DNA of 64,000 nt, from contig VEPG01000010.1 of assembly GCA_012026975.1 (NCBI GenBank), positions 1-64,000 on the forward strand. The letters run 5' to 3'. Below, one piece after another: positions 1-10,975 of this stretch (positions are counted from its first letter, which is position 1; every line of letters starts with the position of its first letter). The notes under the pieces were generated by a model that did no database searches, had not been told where the DNA came from, and was given only the letters and a program-made list of their open reading frames with translations. Both the position numbers and the translations under genes were made by a program. Source of the stretch: Desulfuromonas sp. GTDB lineage: Bacteria; Desulfobacterota; Desulfuromonadia; Desulfuromonadales; BM103.

Positions 1-94
1 CTTCCGCGACCTGATCGCCTTCTCGGTGCTGATGCTGATCCTCGCCATCCGCCCGACCGGGCTGTTCGGCGTGGCGCGAACGACCAAGATATGA
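1..94 (+). CDS. livH: LivH, branched-chain amino-acid ABC permease (3' end only)
   Basis: The reading frame that starts at base 2 ends at TGA 92-94. It encodes the last 30 residues, a hydrophobic helix followed by RPTGLFGVARTTKI, which matches the C-terminus of LivH-type permeases. LivH pairs with LivM to form the inner-membrane channel of the branched-chain amino-acid importer. The rest of the gene lies to the left of the window. Its place directly before livM-livG-livF is the usual order of this operon. The identity rests on the short tail plus this context. Confidence 0.8.
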   Translation, partial: FRDLIAFSVLMLILAIRPTGLFGVARTTKI

Positions 95-107
95 TGCTGA
101 AACATTC

Positions 108-170
108 ACCGCAGAGAGCGCCGAGGACGCAGAGAATATCATTTTGGTTTTTCTCTGCGGTCTCTGCGGT
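108..170. repeat. Intergenic palindromic repeat (CGCAGAG family), copy 1
   Basis: Outer arms ACCGCAGAGA (108-117) and TCTCTGCGGT (161-170) are exact reverse complements, and an inner CGCAGAGAA faces TTCTCTGCGG. A related copy sits in the next gene gap at 1275-1359. It fills the gap between livH and livM and leaves livM without a clear Shine-Dalgarno sequence. Confidence 0.8.
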
Positions 171-190
171 AAGCGTTTTGAATTAAAGCT

Positions 191-1267
191 ATGCAGCGCT
201 ACTCCGCCCCCCTCCTGCTGGTTATCGCCGGCGCCCTGCTGGTCTACGGCGCCAAAGCCGAGTGGCTGAGCCTTTACGTCCTGTCGGTACTGATGTTCAT
301 GGGGGTCAACGTGATCCTCGCCACCAGCCTCAACCTGGTCAACGGCTCTATGGGGGAGTTCTCCTGCGGCCATGCCGGCTTCATGTGCGTCGGCGCCTAC
401 ACCGCCTCGATCCTCGGCGTCCTGCTCTTTTCCGGTCACAAGAGCTTTGGCGAGGCCTGGCTGCCGGCGGAGCTGGCGGTGTGGGGCTTCCCCTTGCTGA
501 TCCTCGCCGGCGGCGTCACCGCCGCCCTGGCCGGACTGGCGGTGGCGATCCCCTCCTACCGCACCCGTGGCGACTACCTGGCGATCATCACCCTGGCGGC
601 GAACTACATCATTCTCAGCGTTGTCGAGAACCTCGACATCATCGGCGGCTCGCGCGGTTTCATGGGGATGAAGAAGATCGTCAACGGCATGGAGGAGACG
701 CTGGAGGTGCCGTGGCTGCCGCTGTGGGTCTTCGTTTTTACCGTCTTCACCGTCTGGCTGCTGCGCCGCTATCTCTCCTCGACCTACGGCAAGGGGGTGA
801 TGGCCATCTGCCAGGACGAGGTGGCCGCCGAGATCATGAGCGTGAATACCGACCGCATCAAGACCGTGACTTTCATGCTCTCCTCGGGGCTGGCGGGGAT
901 CGCCGGCGGACTGTTCGCCTTCATCCTCGGCTACGTCAACCCCGGCTCCTTCAACATCCTCAAGTCGACCGAGGTGCTGGTCATGGTCTACCTTGGCGGC
1001 ATGGGCTCGCTCTCCGGCGCGGTGCTCGCGGCGATCTTCTTCACCCTGCTTTTGGAGAGCTTTCGCTTCGTCATCCCCTGGCTCAACACCCTGGTCCACC
1101 AGCTCAGCCTGGTGCCGGAGAGCTACGAGGTCAGCCAGGTCTGGAAGTGGGTGCTGATTCCGCTGCTGCTGATCATTGTCATGCAGTTTCGCCCCGAAGG
1201 GATCATGGGCAACCGGGAACTGGGGGATCTGTTTCCGAAGCTGAAACGCTTCTACCGGTTCAAATAA
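191..1267 (+). CDS. livM: LivM, branched-chain amino-acid ABC transporter permease
   Basis: This 358-residue integral membrane protein is the second permease subunit of the leucine/isoleucine/valine importer. It has about nine hydrophobic segments. The conserved region around residues 235-285 (GLAGIAGGLFAFILGYVNPG, then VMVYLGGMGSLSGA) is typical of the BPD_transp_2 family and holds the loop that contacts the ATPases. The C-terminus FRPEGIMG is also typical of the family. The ATG at 191 gives a normal N-terminal helix, but the bases before it come from a repeat and show no good ribosome binding site, so translation may depend on coupling or be weak. It lies between livH and livG in one operon. 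Confidence 0.95.
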   Translation: MQRYSAPLLLVIAGALLVYGAKAEWLSLYVLSVLMFMGVNVILATSLNLVNGSMGEFSCGHAGFMCVGAYTASILGVLLFSGHKSFGEAWLPAELAVWGFPLLILAGGVTAALAGLAVAIPSYRTRGDYLAIITLAANYIILSVVENLDIIGGSRGFMGMKKIVNGMEETLEVPWLPLWVFVFTVFTVWLLRRYLSSTYGKGVMAICQDEVAAEIMSVNTDRIKTVTFMLSSGLAGIAGGLFAFILGYVNPGSFNILKSTEVLVMVYLGGMGSLSGAVLAAIFFTLLLESFRFVIPWLNTLVHQLSLVPESYEVSQVWKWVLIPLLLIIVMQFRPEGIMGNRELGDLFPKLKRFYRFK

Positions 1268-1274
1268 ACATTTC

Positions 1275-1359
1275 ACCGCGGAGAACGCAGAGGACGCAGA
1301 GAAATCATTTTGACCATAAAGCCTTGAATCTTAAACGTGCACTCTGCGCTCTCTGCGGT
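1275..1359. repeat. Intergenic palindromic repeat (CGCAGAG family), copy 2
   Basis: The left arm (1275-1302) carries ACCGCGGAGAACGCAGAGG and a second CGCAGAGA. The right arm (1342-1359) reads CTCTGCGCTCTCTGCGGT. It resembles copy 1 at 108-170, and both copies are followed by a TTTGA sequence. It occupies the livM-livG gap. Confidence 0.8.
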
Positions 1360-1374
1360 AATCGATTTGAACAC

Positions 1375-2172
1375 ATGACCAAAACACAACCGGAAACAAC
1401 AACTGCCCCCGTTCTCGAAATCACCGGCCTGACCAGGCAGTTCGGCGGGCTGCGGGCCGTGGCCGATTTCCACGAGCGCCTCGCCCCCAACGAACTGGTC
1501 GGGCTGATCGGCCCCAACGGTGCCGGCAAGACTACGGTCTTCAACCTGGTCAGCGGTTTCTACCAGCCGAGTTCGGGAGCCATCAAGGTCAACGGCGTCG
1601 ACACCAAAGGGCTCAAACCGCACCGGATCACCGCCCTGGGGGTGGCGCGCACCTTCCAGAACATCCGGCTGTGGAACGAGCTGACGGTCCTCGACAACAT
1701 CCGCGTCGCCCGTCACGGCAAGCTCGGCTACGGCTTTTTCCATGCCGTCACCCGCAGCCGCACCTACCACGAGCGCGAGCATGAGATCGAGCGCGAGGCG
1801 CGCGAGCTGCTGGAGGTCTTCCAGCTCGACCGCCACGCCGACGAACTACCGAAGAACCTCCCCTACGGCACCCAGCGCCGGCTGGAAATCGCCCGGGCTC
1901 TGGCGGGAAAACCGAAACTGCTGCTCCTCGATGAACCGGCCGCCGGGCTGAACTCGGTGGACATCCAGGAGCTGATCCGTCTGGTGCGCTGGATCCACAC
2001 CCATTTCGACGTGACCATCTGGATGATCGAGCACCACATGGACGTGATGATGGAGCTGTGCCAGCGGATCAAGGTCATCGATTTCGGCGAAACGATCGCC
2101 GCCGGGACACCGGAGGAAATCCGCAACCACCCGGCGGTGATCAGCGCCTACCTCGGAGATGACAAGATTTAG
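1375..2172 (+). CDS. livG: LivG, branched-chain amino-acid ABC transporter ATPase
   Basis: This 265-residue cytoplasmic ATPase energises the branched-chain amino-acid importer together with LivF. Walker A is GPNGAGKT at residues 46-53. The signature region reads YGTQRRLEIARAL near residue 160, a usual LivG variant of LSGGQ. Walker B is KLLLLDEPAAGLN, and the switch histidine lies in MIEHHMD. I chose the ATG at 1375 (MTKTQPETTT) because it gives the normal LivG length. The same frame stays open far upstream through livM in the wrong phase, which is not coding. The TAG stop at 2170-2172 is supplied by the first bases of the repeat that follows. Confidence 0.95.
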   Translation: MTKTQPETTTAPVLEITGLTRQFGGLRAVADFHERLAPNELVGLIGPNGAGKTTVFNLVSGFYQPSSGAIKVNGVDTKGLKPHRITALGVARTFQNIRLWNELTVLDNIRVARHGKLGYGFFHAVTRSRTYHEREHEIEREARELLEVFQLDRHADELPKNLPYGTQRRLEIARALAGKPKLLLLDEPAAGLNSVDIQELIRLVRWIHTHFDVTIWMIEHHMDVMMELCQRIKVIDFGETIAAGTPEEIRNHPAVISAYLGDDKI

Positions 2173-2333
2173 TGTCCTATGCGGCTAATTCTATCCTTTC
2201 AAATTGTGGTGCTTTCGGCCCCTGGCTACGTTACGGTTCCTCGGCGTAGTCCCACTATGCCTACGTCACCGCGCCTTGCCAGAGACCGAAATCCCTCACA
2301 ATTTGTGCAGGGAACTAACCGCACAGGACACTA
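2170..2333. repeat. MITE-like element with 21-bp imperfect terminal inverted repeats
   Basis: The left end (2170-2190, beginning TAGTGTCCTATGCGG) and the right end (2313-2333, ending CCGCACAGGACACTA) are inverted repeats differing at 3 of 21 positions. Inside are a second inverted pair, AAATTGTG (2201-2208) and CACAATTT (2297-2304), and a central hairpin, GGCGTAGT with ACTATGCC (one mismatch). There is no open frame of note. The element supplies the livG stop codon, and its right end carries the only purine-rich stretch (AGGA) before the livF ATG. Confidence 0.8.
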
Positions 2334-2334
2334 G

Positions 2335-3060
2335 ATGCTCCTCGAGGTCGAAAATCTCGCCGTCAGGTACGGCAACATCCAGGCGCTGCACGGGATCAGC
2401 TTCCACGTGCGCGAGGGGGAGATCGTCACCCTGATCGGCGCCAACGGCGCCGGCAAGACCACTACCCTCTACAGCATTGCCCGGCTTGCCCCTCCCGAGG
2501 CGCCGCGCGTGGTGGCCGGCGACATCCGTCTGCGCGGGCACTCGCTCCTGGCCACCACTGCCGACCAGGTGGTCAGCCGGCTGGGGATGGCCCTGGTCCC
2601 CGAGGGACGACGGATCTTCGGCAAGCTCACCGTCGCGGAGAACCTCCAGCTCGCCACCTATGCCCGCGGCAAGGACGCCGATCTGGCCCGCGACTTCCAG
2701 CGGGTCTTCGAGCTCTTCCCGCGCCTGGCCGAGCGTCGCGCCCAGCGCAGCGAATTGCTTTCCGGCGGCGAGCAGCAGATGCTTGCCGTCGGCAGGGCAC
2801 TGATGACCGGCTGCCGTTTCCTCCTCCTCGACGAGCCGTCGATGGGCTTGGCTCCGGCTCTCAAGTATGAGCTGTTCCGCACCCTCAAGCGCCTCAACGA
2901 AGAGGGATTGACGCTGCTGCTGGTCGAGCAGAACGCCAGCCTCGCCCTCCATCTCGCCCACCGCGGCTACGTTCTCGACACCGGCAGAATCGTCGCCAGC
3001 GGCACCGGCGCGGAACTGCTCGGCAACCCCGAGGTCAGGAAGGCCTATCTGGGCGGCTGA
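2335..3060 (+). CDS. livF: LivF, branched-chain amino-acid ABC transporter ATPase
   Basis: This 241-residue protein is the second ATPase of the Liv importer. Walker A is GANGAGKT at residues 35-42, the signature is LSGGEQQMLAVGRAL near residue 142, Walker B is CRFLLLDEPSMGLAP, and the Q-loop/H-region is LLVEQNASLALH. Length and motif order are normal for LivF. The start ATG lies 2 bases after the repeat at 2170-2333, so the element provides its ribosome binding region. It is the last gene of the operon. The next 188 bases hold no gene and presumably the promoter of the following signalling operon. Confidence 0.95.
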   Translation: MLLEVENLAVRYGNIQALHGISFHVREGEIVTLIGANGAGKTTTLYSIARLAPPEAPRVVAGDIRLRGHSLLATTADQVVSRLGMALVPEGRRIFGKLTVAENLQLATYARGKDADLARDFQRVFELFPRLAERRAQRSELLSGGEQQMLAVGRALMTGCRFLLLDEPSMGLAPALKYELFRTLKRLNEEGLTLLLVEQNASLALHLAHRGYVLDTGRIVASGTGAELLGNPEVRKAYLGG

Positions 3061-3248
3061 GCCTGTTTTTCCCTCCGAACCAGAGAAACTCGTCCGGCAA
3101 GGGGAGGTTCACTCTTGGATGGAAGTTCGCCGATATTCCTGGTCTGCAAAAAATGGGATTTACCTGTCCGGTTTCGCCTTGTGCGCCGGGAAATCTGCCT
3201 TAGAATTAAATTTTCATCTTATTCCGGTCATAAAGGGTGCATCAACCC

Positions 3249-4133
3249 ATGAGCAACGACCATCACGAAAACTTTCATGCCGCCCTGTTCCCGGAGGAAA
3301 ACCCGTTTCCGGTTCTGTGTGTAAACCGTGATGGGGTACTGCTCTACGCCAACCGAGCCGCCGCCGGGTTGCTGCAGTCCTGGCAGACAAGCATCGGCGG
3401 GGTGATCCCCGATTTTCTCCATCGTGAAGTCGCCAGGACGCTGGAAGAAAGCGGCCATCGGGAGCTGGAGATCCGTTTCAATGACCGGGAGATCTCTTTC
3501 GTCCTGGTGCCGATCGCCGAACACGGTTATGTCAATCTCTACGGACGCGACCTTACCGAACGCAAACAGGCCGAACAGGCATTGCGAGAGAGCGAAAGGA
3601 GATTCAAACTTTTCTTCGAGCACGCGCCCGCGGGCCTGGCGATGTTCGACCGCGACATGCGCTACCTCTGCGCCAGCCGGCGCTGGCTTCAGGACTATGG
3701 GCTGGAGGACCGCGACCTGACCGGGCTCTCCCATTACGAGATCTTCCCGGAAATCGGCGACGCCTGGAAGGAGGCCCATCGCCGGGGGTTGGCCGGCGAG
3801 GTGCTGCGGGCCGAAGCCGATCGTTTCGAGCGGGCCGACGGCTCGGCGCAGTGGGTGCGCTGGGAGGTTCGCCCCTGGCACGACGCGGCGGGGGAGGTCG
3901 GCGGCATCGTCATCTTCGCCGAGGACATTTCCGCGCGCATGTGGGCTGAAGAGCAGATTCAACGCCATGTCATGGAGTTGAAGGCCGTGAATGCGGAACT
4001 GACCCGCTTCAACAGCGCCTCGGTGGGGCGCGAGTTGTGCATGATCGAGTTGAAGCGGGAGATCAACGAGTTCTGCGCAAAGGCCGGACAGCCGCCGCGC
4101 TATCCGCTCGAATTCGAGGAGGGGCGATCGTGA
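3249..4133 (+). CDS. Two-PAS-domain signalling protein without a kinase domain
   Basis: This cytoplasmic protein of 294 residues has one PAS-like domain near residues 15-100 and a second near 115-235 (ESERRFKLFFEHAPAGLAMFDRDMRYL). Its C-terminal helical tail (NAELTRFNSASVGRELCMIELKREINE) is the kind found at the end of PAS sensor proteins that feed a partner kinase. No histidine-kinase, GGDEF, EAL or methyl-acceptor domain is present. A GTG at 3237 is possible, but the AAAGGG ribosome site overlaps it, so ATG 3249 is preferred. Its stop overlaps the next gene's GTG start (GTGA at 4130-4133), showing translational coupling. Role as an input or adaptor for the next kinase is inferred from context. 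Confidence 0.8.
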   Translation: MSNDHHENFHAALFPEENPFPVLCVNRDGVLLYANRAAAGLLQSWQTSIGGVIPDFLHREVARTLEESGHRELEIRFNDREISFVLVPIAEHGYVNLYGRDLTERKQAEQALRESERRFKLFFEHAPAGLAMFDRDMRYLCASRRWLQDYGLEDRDLTGLSHYEIFPEIGDAWKEAHRRGLAGEVLRAEADRFERADGSAQWVRWEVRPWHDAAGEVGGIVIFAEDISARMWAEEQIQRHVMELKAVNAELTRFNSASVGRELCMIELKREINEFCAKAGQPPRYPLEFEEGRS

Positions 4134-6516
4134 GCATGACCACCGGTTCCCGTCAACGCTCTCCTTATGCCGTCCTCGGCGGGACATTCACGCTTTTTTT
4201 GCTTCCGGTCGCAATGATTGGGATGTTCCCCGCCCAGTTCGATACCGTTATCGATAAGGAGACTTATGTCACCTTTCACAATGCCGCCGAATTTTTCAGC
4301 ATCGTAGTTTCTCTCTCCGTATTCAGCGTAGGCTGGTTCACCTTCGAGCAGTCGAGGGACCGGCATGGCCTGCTCCTCGGAACGGTTTTTCTCGCCGTCG
4401 GGCTGCTCGACTTCATGCATGCCATGAGCAACGCAGCCATGCCCGCTTTCATATCCCCCAACTCCACCAACAAATCGACCCAATTCTGGCTCGCCGCCAG
4501 GCTCTTCGGCGCATCGACCCTGCTGGCAAGCGCCTTTGTTTATCCGGAGAGTCAATTCCGATGGCTGTCGAAAAAGGTCCTGATGACATCGGCATTGCTG
4601 GTAACGGCAGTGACCTTTACCGCGATTGTCTTCTTTCCGGCATATGTTCCGGCTACCGCCATCCAGGGGGCGGGGCTTACTCCCTTGAAAAGGGTGCTGG
4701 AGTTTCTGGTCATCATTTTGCTCCTGTTCGCAGCGGTTGCGTACTGGAAACGGATGACAGTGACCGGGAACCGGCTTCTCGTCTATTATCTTGCCGCCTT
4801 CATCATCTCCATCTTCAGCGAGGTGTTCTTTGCTTCCTACACGACCGGGTTCGATACCTACAACGTGCTGGGGCATATCTACAAGGTGATCGCATTCTGC
4901 CTGATCTACAAGGCGGTCTTCATCTCCTCGGTCAACAGCCCCTACCTGAAACTTGCCGATGCCATGGAAGGACTCCGAATGGAGAGCGTCTCCCGTAGCG
5001 ACCTTGAGAGAGAGGTCGAGGAGCGCAAGCGGGCCGAAGAGTCGCTGAAACTGACACAGGCATCGGTGGATGGGGCTGCGGAATTGGTGGCGTGGTTCAC
5101 CAGCGATGGGAAGGTGTATTACGTCAACGAGACAACCTGCCGGACGCTGGGATACTCCCGCGAGGAGCTTCTCAAGATGACCGCGCTCGATTTCAGTCCG
5201 GGATTCACTTGGGAGCAATATGAGGAGCACTGGCAGGAGGTCAGGAAGCGAAAGTCCTTTGTTCTGGAGACGGTGCACCGTCGAAAAGACGGCACGGAAT
5301 ACCCGACCGAGGTATTGGTCAACTACGTGGTGTATGGTGGCCAGGAGTTCATTTTCGCCTACGGGCGGGACATCACCGAGCGCAAGCAGACAGAGGAGGC
5401 GCTGGCCAGGGCCCATGAGCAGACCGAGGTCGAGCGGCGGCGGCTGGAGGCCATCCTGGAAACCTCTCCCGTCGGGATTGTGCTGGTCGAGGCCGCTCCC
5501 GGCAGGCTCTCGCTTGTCAACCGGCGGGCCGCGGAGATCTACGGCATCGATTATGGCGGGTTCGACCTAGAGACCCATGTTGCCAGTGTCAAGGTACTGC
5601 TGCCCGACGGCTCGCCGTTCCCCATTCAGGAGCTGCCTGTCAACCGCGCTTTCAAGGGAGAAGAAGTCCACGACGTCGAAATGACCATAGAGCGGAGCAA
5701 CGGTGAGCGCGTGCCGCTTTCCGCATATGCCGCGCCATTGCTCGACACCGAGGGAAATGTCACCACGGCCGTCATCCTCTTCGATGACATCACCGCACGC
5801 AAACAGGCAGAAGACACGATCAAGGCGTCTTTGCAGGAGAAGGAAATCCTGCTGAAGGAAGTCCATCACCGGGTGAAGAACAACCTCCAGGTGATCTCCA
5901 GCCTGGTCGACATGCAGGCGGACGGCTCAAAGGACGAGACAGTGCGCGAGGGGCTCCGGGACGTGACCTACCGGATCCGCTCCATGGCCCTGGTCCACGA
6001 GAAGCTTTACCACTCCGCGAGTCTTTCCCGGGTCGATTTCGGCGAGTACGCCCAGAGCCTGCTTACCTATCTCTGGCGCGCCCACGGCGGCGCCGCCGAA
6101 CCGATCCGGCTCACCCTCGACCTGGACCCGGTGGAACTGGCGGTGGACACCGCCGTGCCGTGCGGCCTGATTCTGAACGAGCTGGCCGGCAACGCCCTCA
6201 AACACGCCTTCCGGGGGCGAAGCGACGGGAAGGTGACCGTGTCGCTGCGCAGGACCGCGGACGGCCAGGTTTCCCTTTCCGTGTACGATAACGGCGTCGG
6301 CATGCCTGCCGAGTTCGACTGGCGAAAGGCCCATTCCCTGGGGCTGCGCCTAGTGCAGATGCTGGCCGGGCAGTTGCGGGGGTCGGTGGAGGTGGCGCGG
6401 GGAGAGGGGACGAAGTTTACATTGGCATTCAGACCCAAGGATGCGGTAGAGACGCATGCGAATGAGACGCATGCAATGCGTCTCTCCCATGTTGATGTTG
6501 CCAGAGGAACCTATCC

Positions 6517-6520
<4 letters not shown>
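4130..6520 (+). CDS. Membrane sensor histidine kinase, MASE3-like + PAS + HisKA_2
   Basis: This 796-residue kinase begins with a multi-helix membrane region (about residues 10-270) resembling MASE3 sensor domains. Two PAS domains follow, each ending in a DITERKQ/DITARKQ motif. The C-terminal kinase module has EVHHRVKNNLQ near residues 577-587, the HisKA_2 phosphoacceptor box, then an HATPase region (N-box LNELAGNALKHAF, G-box NGVGMP). I chose GTG 4130 because GGAGG lies 7 bases upstream and it forms a GTGA overlap with the previous gene; ATG 4136 is the alternative. Its stop overlaps the next ATG (ATGA at 6517-6520). The last 25 codons run through a palindromic repeat, so the C-terminal tail may be recent. 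The ligand cannot be told. Confidence 0.9.
6464..6484. repeat. GAGACGCAT palindrome inside the 3' end of the kinase gene
   Basis: GAGACGCAT and ATGCGTCTC are perfect 9-bp arms around GCA. A partial copy (TAGAGACGCATGCG) precedes it at 6447-6460. A related palindrome lies at 40140-40167 between genes. Here it is translated as part of the C-terminal tail of the kinase. Confidence 0.75.
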
Positions 6521-9198
<2,678 letters not shown>

Positions 9199-9238
9199 GA
9201 ACCGGTTGGCCGCTATCGGCTGTTCATGGAAAAGATTC

Positions 9239-9265
9239 TTGACACATTCAATTTATTATTATAAG
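9239..9265 (+). promoter_or_regulatory. Probable sigma-70 promoter of the Rrf2 regulator gene
   Basis: A perfect -35 TTGACA (9239-9244) is followed 15 bases later by TATAAG (9260-9265). Transcription would start near 9272, just before the dyad at 9278-9297 and only about 25 bases from the start codon. Confidence 0.6.
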
Positions 9266-9277
9266 TTCTAGCGTAAT

Positions 9278-9297
9278 TCTACTTACCCTATAGATTA
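9278..9297. promoter_or_regulatory. Putative Rrf2 operator, site 1 (autoregulation)
   Basis: TCTACTTACCCTATAGATTA fits the window-derived consensus TCTAYTTANNNNATAGAYT, shared with 9788-9807 and 13890-13909. It lies between the predicted transcription start and the ATG at 9299, so bound protein would block transcription. It also occupies the place of the ribosome binding site. Confidence 0.65.
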
Positions 9298-9298
9298 A

Positions 9299-9760
9299 AT
9301 GCTATCAAAAAAAACCAAATACGGCCTGCAGGCCCTGCTCATCCTGGCCCGGGAATACGGCCAGGGGCCGCTGCTGATCGCCGACCTGGCCGAGCGGGAA
9401 CGGATTCCCAGGAAGTTTCTCGAATTCATCCTGCTGCAGCTCAAGAATGCCGGGGTACTGCAAAGCCGCAAGGGGAAAGGAGGCGGTTATTCATTGGCCA
9501 AGCCCCCCACCGAAATCAGCGTGGGCCGCATCGTACGCACTCTCGATGGACCATTGGCGCCGGTACCGTGCGTCAGCGTCATGGCCTACGAGAAGTGCCA
9601 GGAATGCCGGGACGAAAAAACCTGCGCGATTCGCCTGGTCATGAAGGATGTGCGGGATGCCATTGCCGACATTCTCGATCATACCTCCTTGCAGGACATG
9701 CTGAATCGCTCGGCTGACGAGTTGAAAAAACTGGACGGGATTGTAGACTTTCAAATCTGA
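9299..9760 (+). CDS. Rrf2-family transcriptional regulator (CymR/IscR-like)
   Basis: This 153-residue DNA-binding protein has the winged helix-turn-helix of the Rrf2 family at its N-terminus (KTKYGLQALLILAREYG, then IPRKFLEFILLQLKNAGVLQSRKGKGGGYSL). Four cysteines (C91, C100, C103, C109) sit in the loop where IscR/NsrR/RsrR bind an iron-sulfur cluster, so a cluster or thiol switch is likely but not shown. It stands immediately before the sulfate importer and shares an operator-like dyad with two downstream promoters, so control of sulfur assimilation, as for CymR, is the best inference. There is no Shine-Dalgarno sequence before the ATG; the message may be nearly leaderless. Confidence 0.9.
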   Translation: MLSKKTKYGLQALLILAREYGQGPLLIADLAERERIPRKFLEFILLQLKNAGVLQSRKGKGGGYSLAKPPTEISVGRIVRTLDGPLAPVPCVSVMAYEKCQECRDEKTCAIRLVMKDVRDAIADILDHTSLQDMLNRSADELKKLDGIVDFQI

Positions 9761-9787
9761 GGCGCGCATTATTTTTTTAACTATAAA

Positions 9788-9807
9788 TCTATTTAGTTGA
9801 TAGACTA
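9788..9807. promoter_or_regulatory. Putative Rrf2 operator, site 2 (sulfate-binding protein gene)
   Basis: TCTATTTAGTTGATAGACTA matches sites 1 and 3 in both half-sites. It lies 20 bases upstream of the start codon, just before the ribosome site GGAAAGG (9811-9817). TATAAAT overlaps its left side and could be a -10 element. Confidence 0.65.
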
Positions 9808-9826
9808 AAAGGAAAGGTATCAGATC

Positions 9827-10834
9827 ATGTTGAAGAAGAGCCTTCTGCTTGTCGTTGTGACGCTGCTGCTGGCGACCGGAAATGTTCCGGCCGCCGAGAT
9901 CACCCTGCTCAACGTCTCCTATGACCCGACCCGCGAACTCTACGTCGATGTCAATGCCGCCTTCGCCAGGTACTGGCAGGGGAAAAGCGGCGACACGGTC
10001 ACTATCCAGCAGTCGCACGGCGGTTCCGGCAAACAGGCCCGCGCGGTCATCGACGGCCTGGAAGCCGATGTGGTGACGCTGGCCCTGGCCGGCGACATCG
10101 ACGCCATCGCCGACAAGGCCAGACTGCTGCCGCCTGATTGGCAGAAACGCCTGCCGCACAACAGCTCCCCCTACACCTCGACCATCGTCTTTCTGGTCCG
10201 CAAAGGGAACCCCAAAGGGATCAAGGACTGGAATGATCTGACCAGACCGGGCGTTTCGGTCATCACGCCCAACCCCAAGACCTCCGGCGGGGCGCGCTGG
10301 AACTATCTGGCCGCCTGGGGTTATGCCCTGAAGCAGAATGGCGGCAACGAAAACAAGGCCAGGGATTTCGTCGCCGCCCTGTTCAAGAACGTGCCGGTGC
10401 TCGATTCGGGAGCACGCGGGTCGACGACCACCTTCGTGCAGCGCGGCATCGGCGACGTTTTCCTCTCCTGGGAAAACGAGGCCTTCCTGGCGGTCAAGGA
10501 GTTCGGCGCCGACAAATTTGAAATTGTTGTCCCATCCCTCTCCATTCTTGCCGAACCGCCGGTGACCGTGGTCGACAAGGTGGCGGACAAGCGCGGCACC
10601 CGCAAGGTGGCCGAAGCCTATCTGAACTTCCTCTACACCCCCGAAGGCCAGGAGATCGCCGGCAAGAACTTCTACCGCCCGCGCCTGGCGGAAGTTGCCA
10701 AAAAATACGAAAAGCAGTTCCCGAAGGTAAATCTCTTTACCATCGACGAGCTGTTCGGCGGCTGGAAGCCGGCACAGACCAAGCACTTCAATGATGGCGG
10801 CATATTCGACCAGATCTACACACCAGGCCGATGA
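9827..10834 (+). CDS. sbp: Periplasmic sulfate-binding protein of the sulfate ABC transporter
   Basis: This 335-residue protein carries a signal peptide (residues 1 to about 22, ending VPAA) and the family start [15 protein letters not shown]. The conserved [12 protein letters not shown] and [18 protein letters not shown] segments contact the oxyanion in Sbp/CysP proteins. It captures sulfate or thiosulfate in the periplasm and delivers it to CysT-CysW. Length is normal. Ribosome site GGAAAGG stands 9 bases before ATG 9827. An operator-like dyad lies directly upstream, suggesting repression when sulfur is ample. It is the first gene of an sbp-cysT-cysW-cysA operon. Confidence 0.95.
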   Translation: MLKKSLLLVVVTLLLATGNVPAAEITLLNVSYDPTRELYVDVNAAFARYWQGKSGDTVTIQQSHGGSGKQARAVIDGLEADVVTLALAGDIDAIADKARLLPPDWQKRLPHNSSPYTSTIVFLVRKGNPKGIKDWNDLTRPGVSVITPNPKTSGGARWNYLAAWGYALKQNGGNENKARDFVAALFKNVPVLDSGARGSTTTFVQRGIGDVFLSWENEAFLAVKEFGADKFEIVVPSLSILAEPPVTVVDKVADKRGTRKVAEAYLNFLYTPEGQEIAGKNFYRPRLAEVAKKYEKQFPKVNLFTIDELFGGWKPAQTKHFNDGGIFDQIYTPGR

Positions 10835-10938
10835 AAAGCACCCGTCTGCGGCGTTCCCGCCCGCTCTCGTCGCTGCGACGTACCCAGAGGGTACGCCTCA
10901 CTCCTCTAACGGACGGCGCCTTGCACCCGGGCACTTTT
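10834..10938. repeat. Palindromic intergenic element with central GTACCC/GGGTAC hairpin
   Basis: Its ends are imperfect inverted repeats (AAAAGCACCCGTCTGCGGCG at the left, GGCGCCTTGCACCCGGGCACTTTT region at the right). The centre folds as GCGACGTACCC/AGA/GGGTACGCCTC. Architecture resembles the element at 2170-2333, and it likewise begins at the stop codon of the preceding gene. Confidence 0.7.
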
Positions 10939-10975
10939 GATCGGCCTACGACCTGACGGCCAGAGGGAACCTTTG

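Noticed and set aside
262-1374. Upstream extension of the livG frame through livM
   Set aside because: It overlaps livM in another phase and includes the repeat (translated as SPRRTQRTQR). LivG homologues start near ATG 1375.
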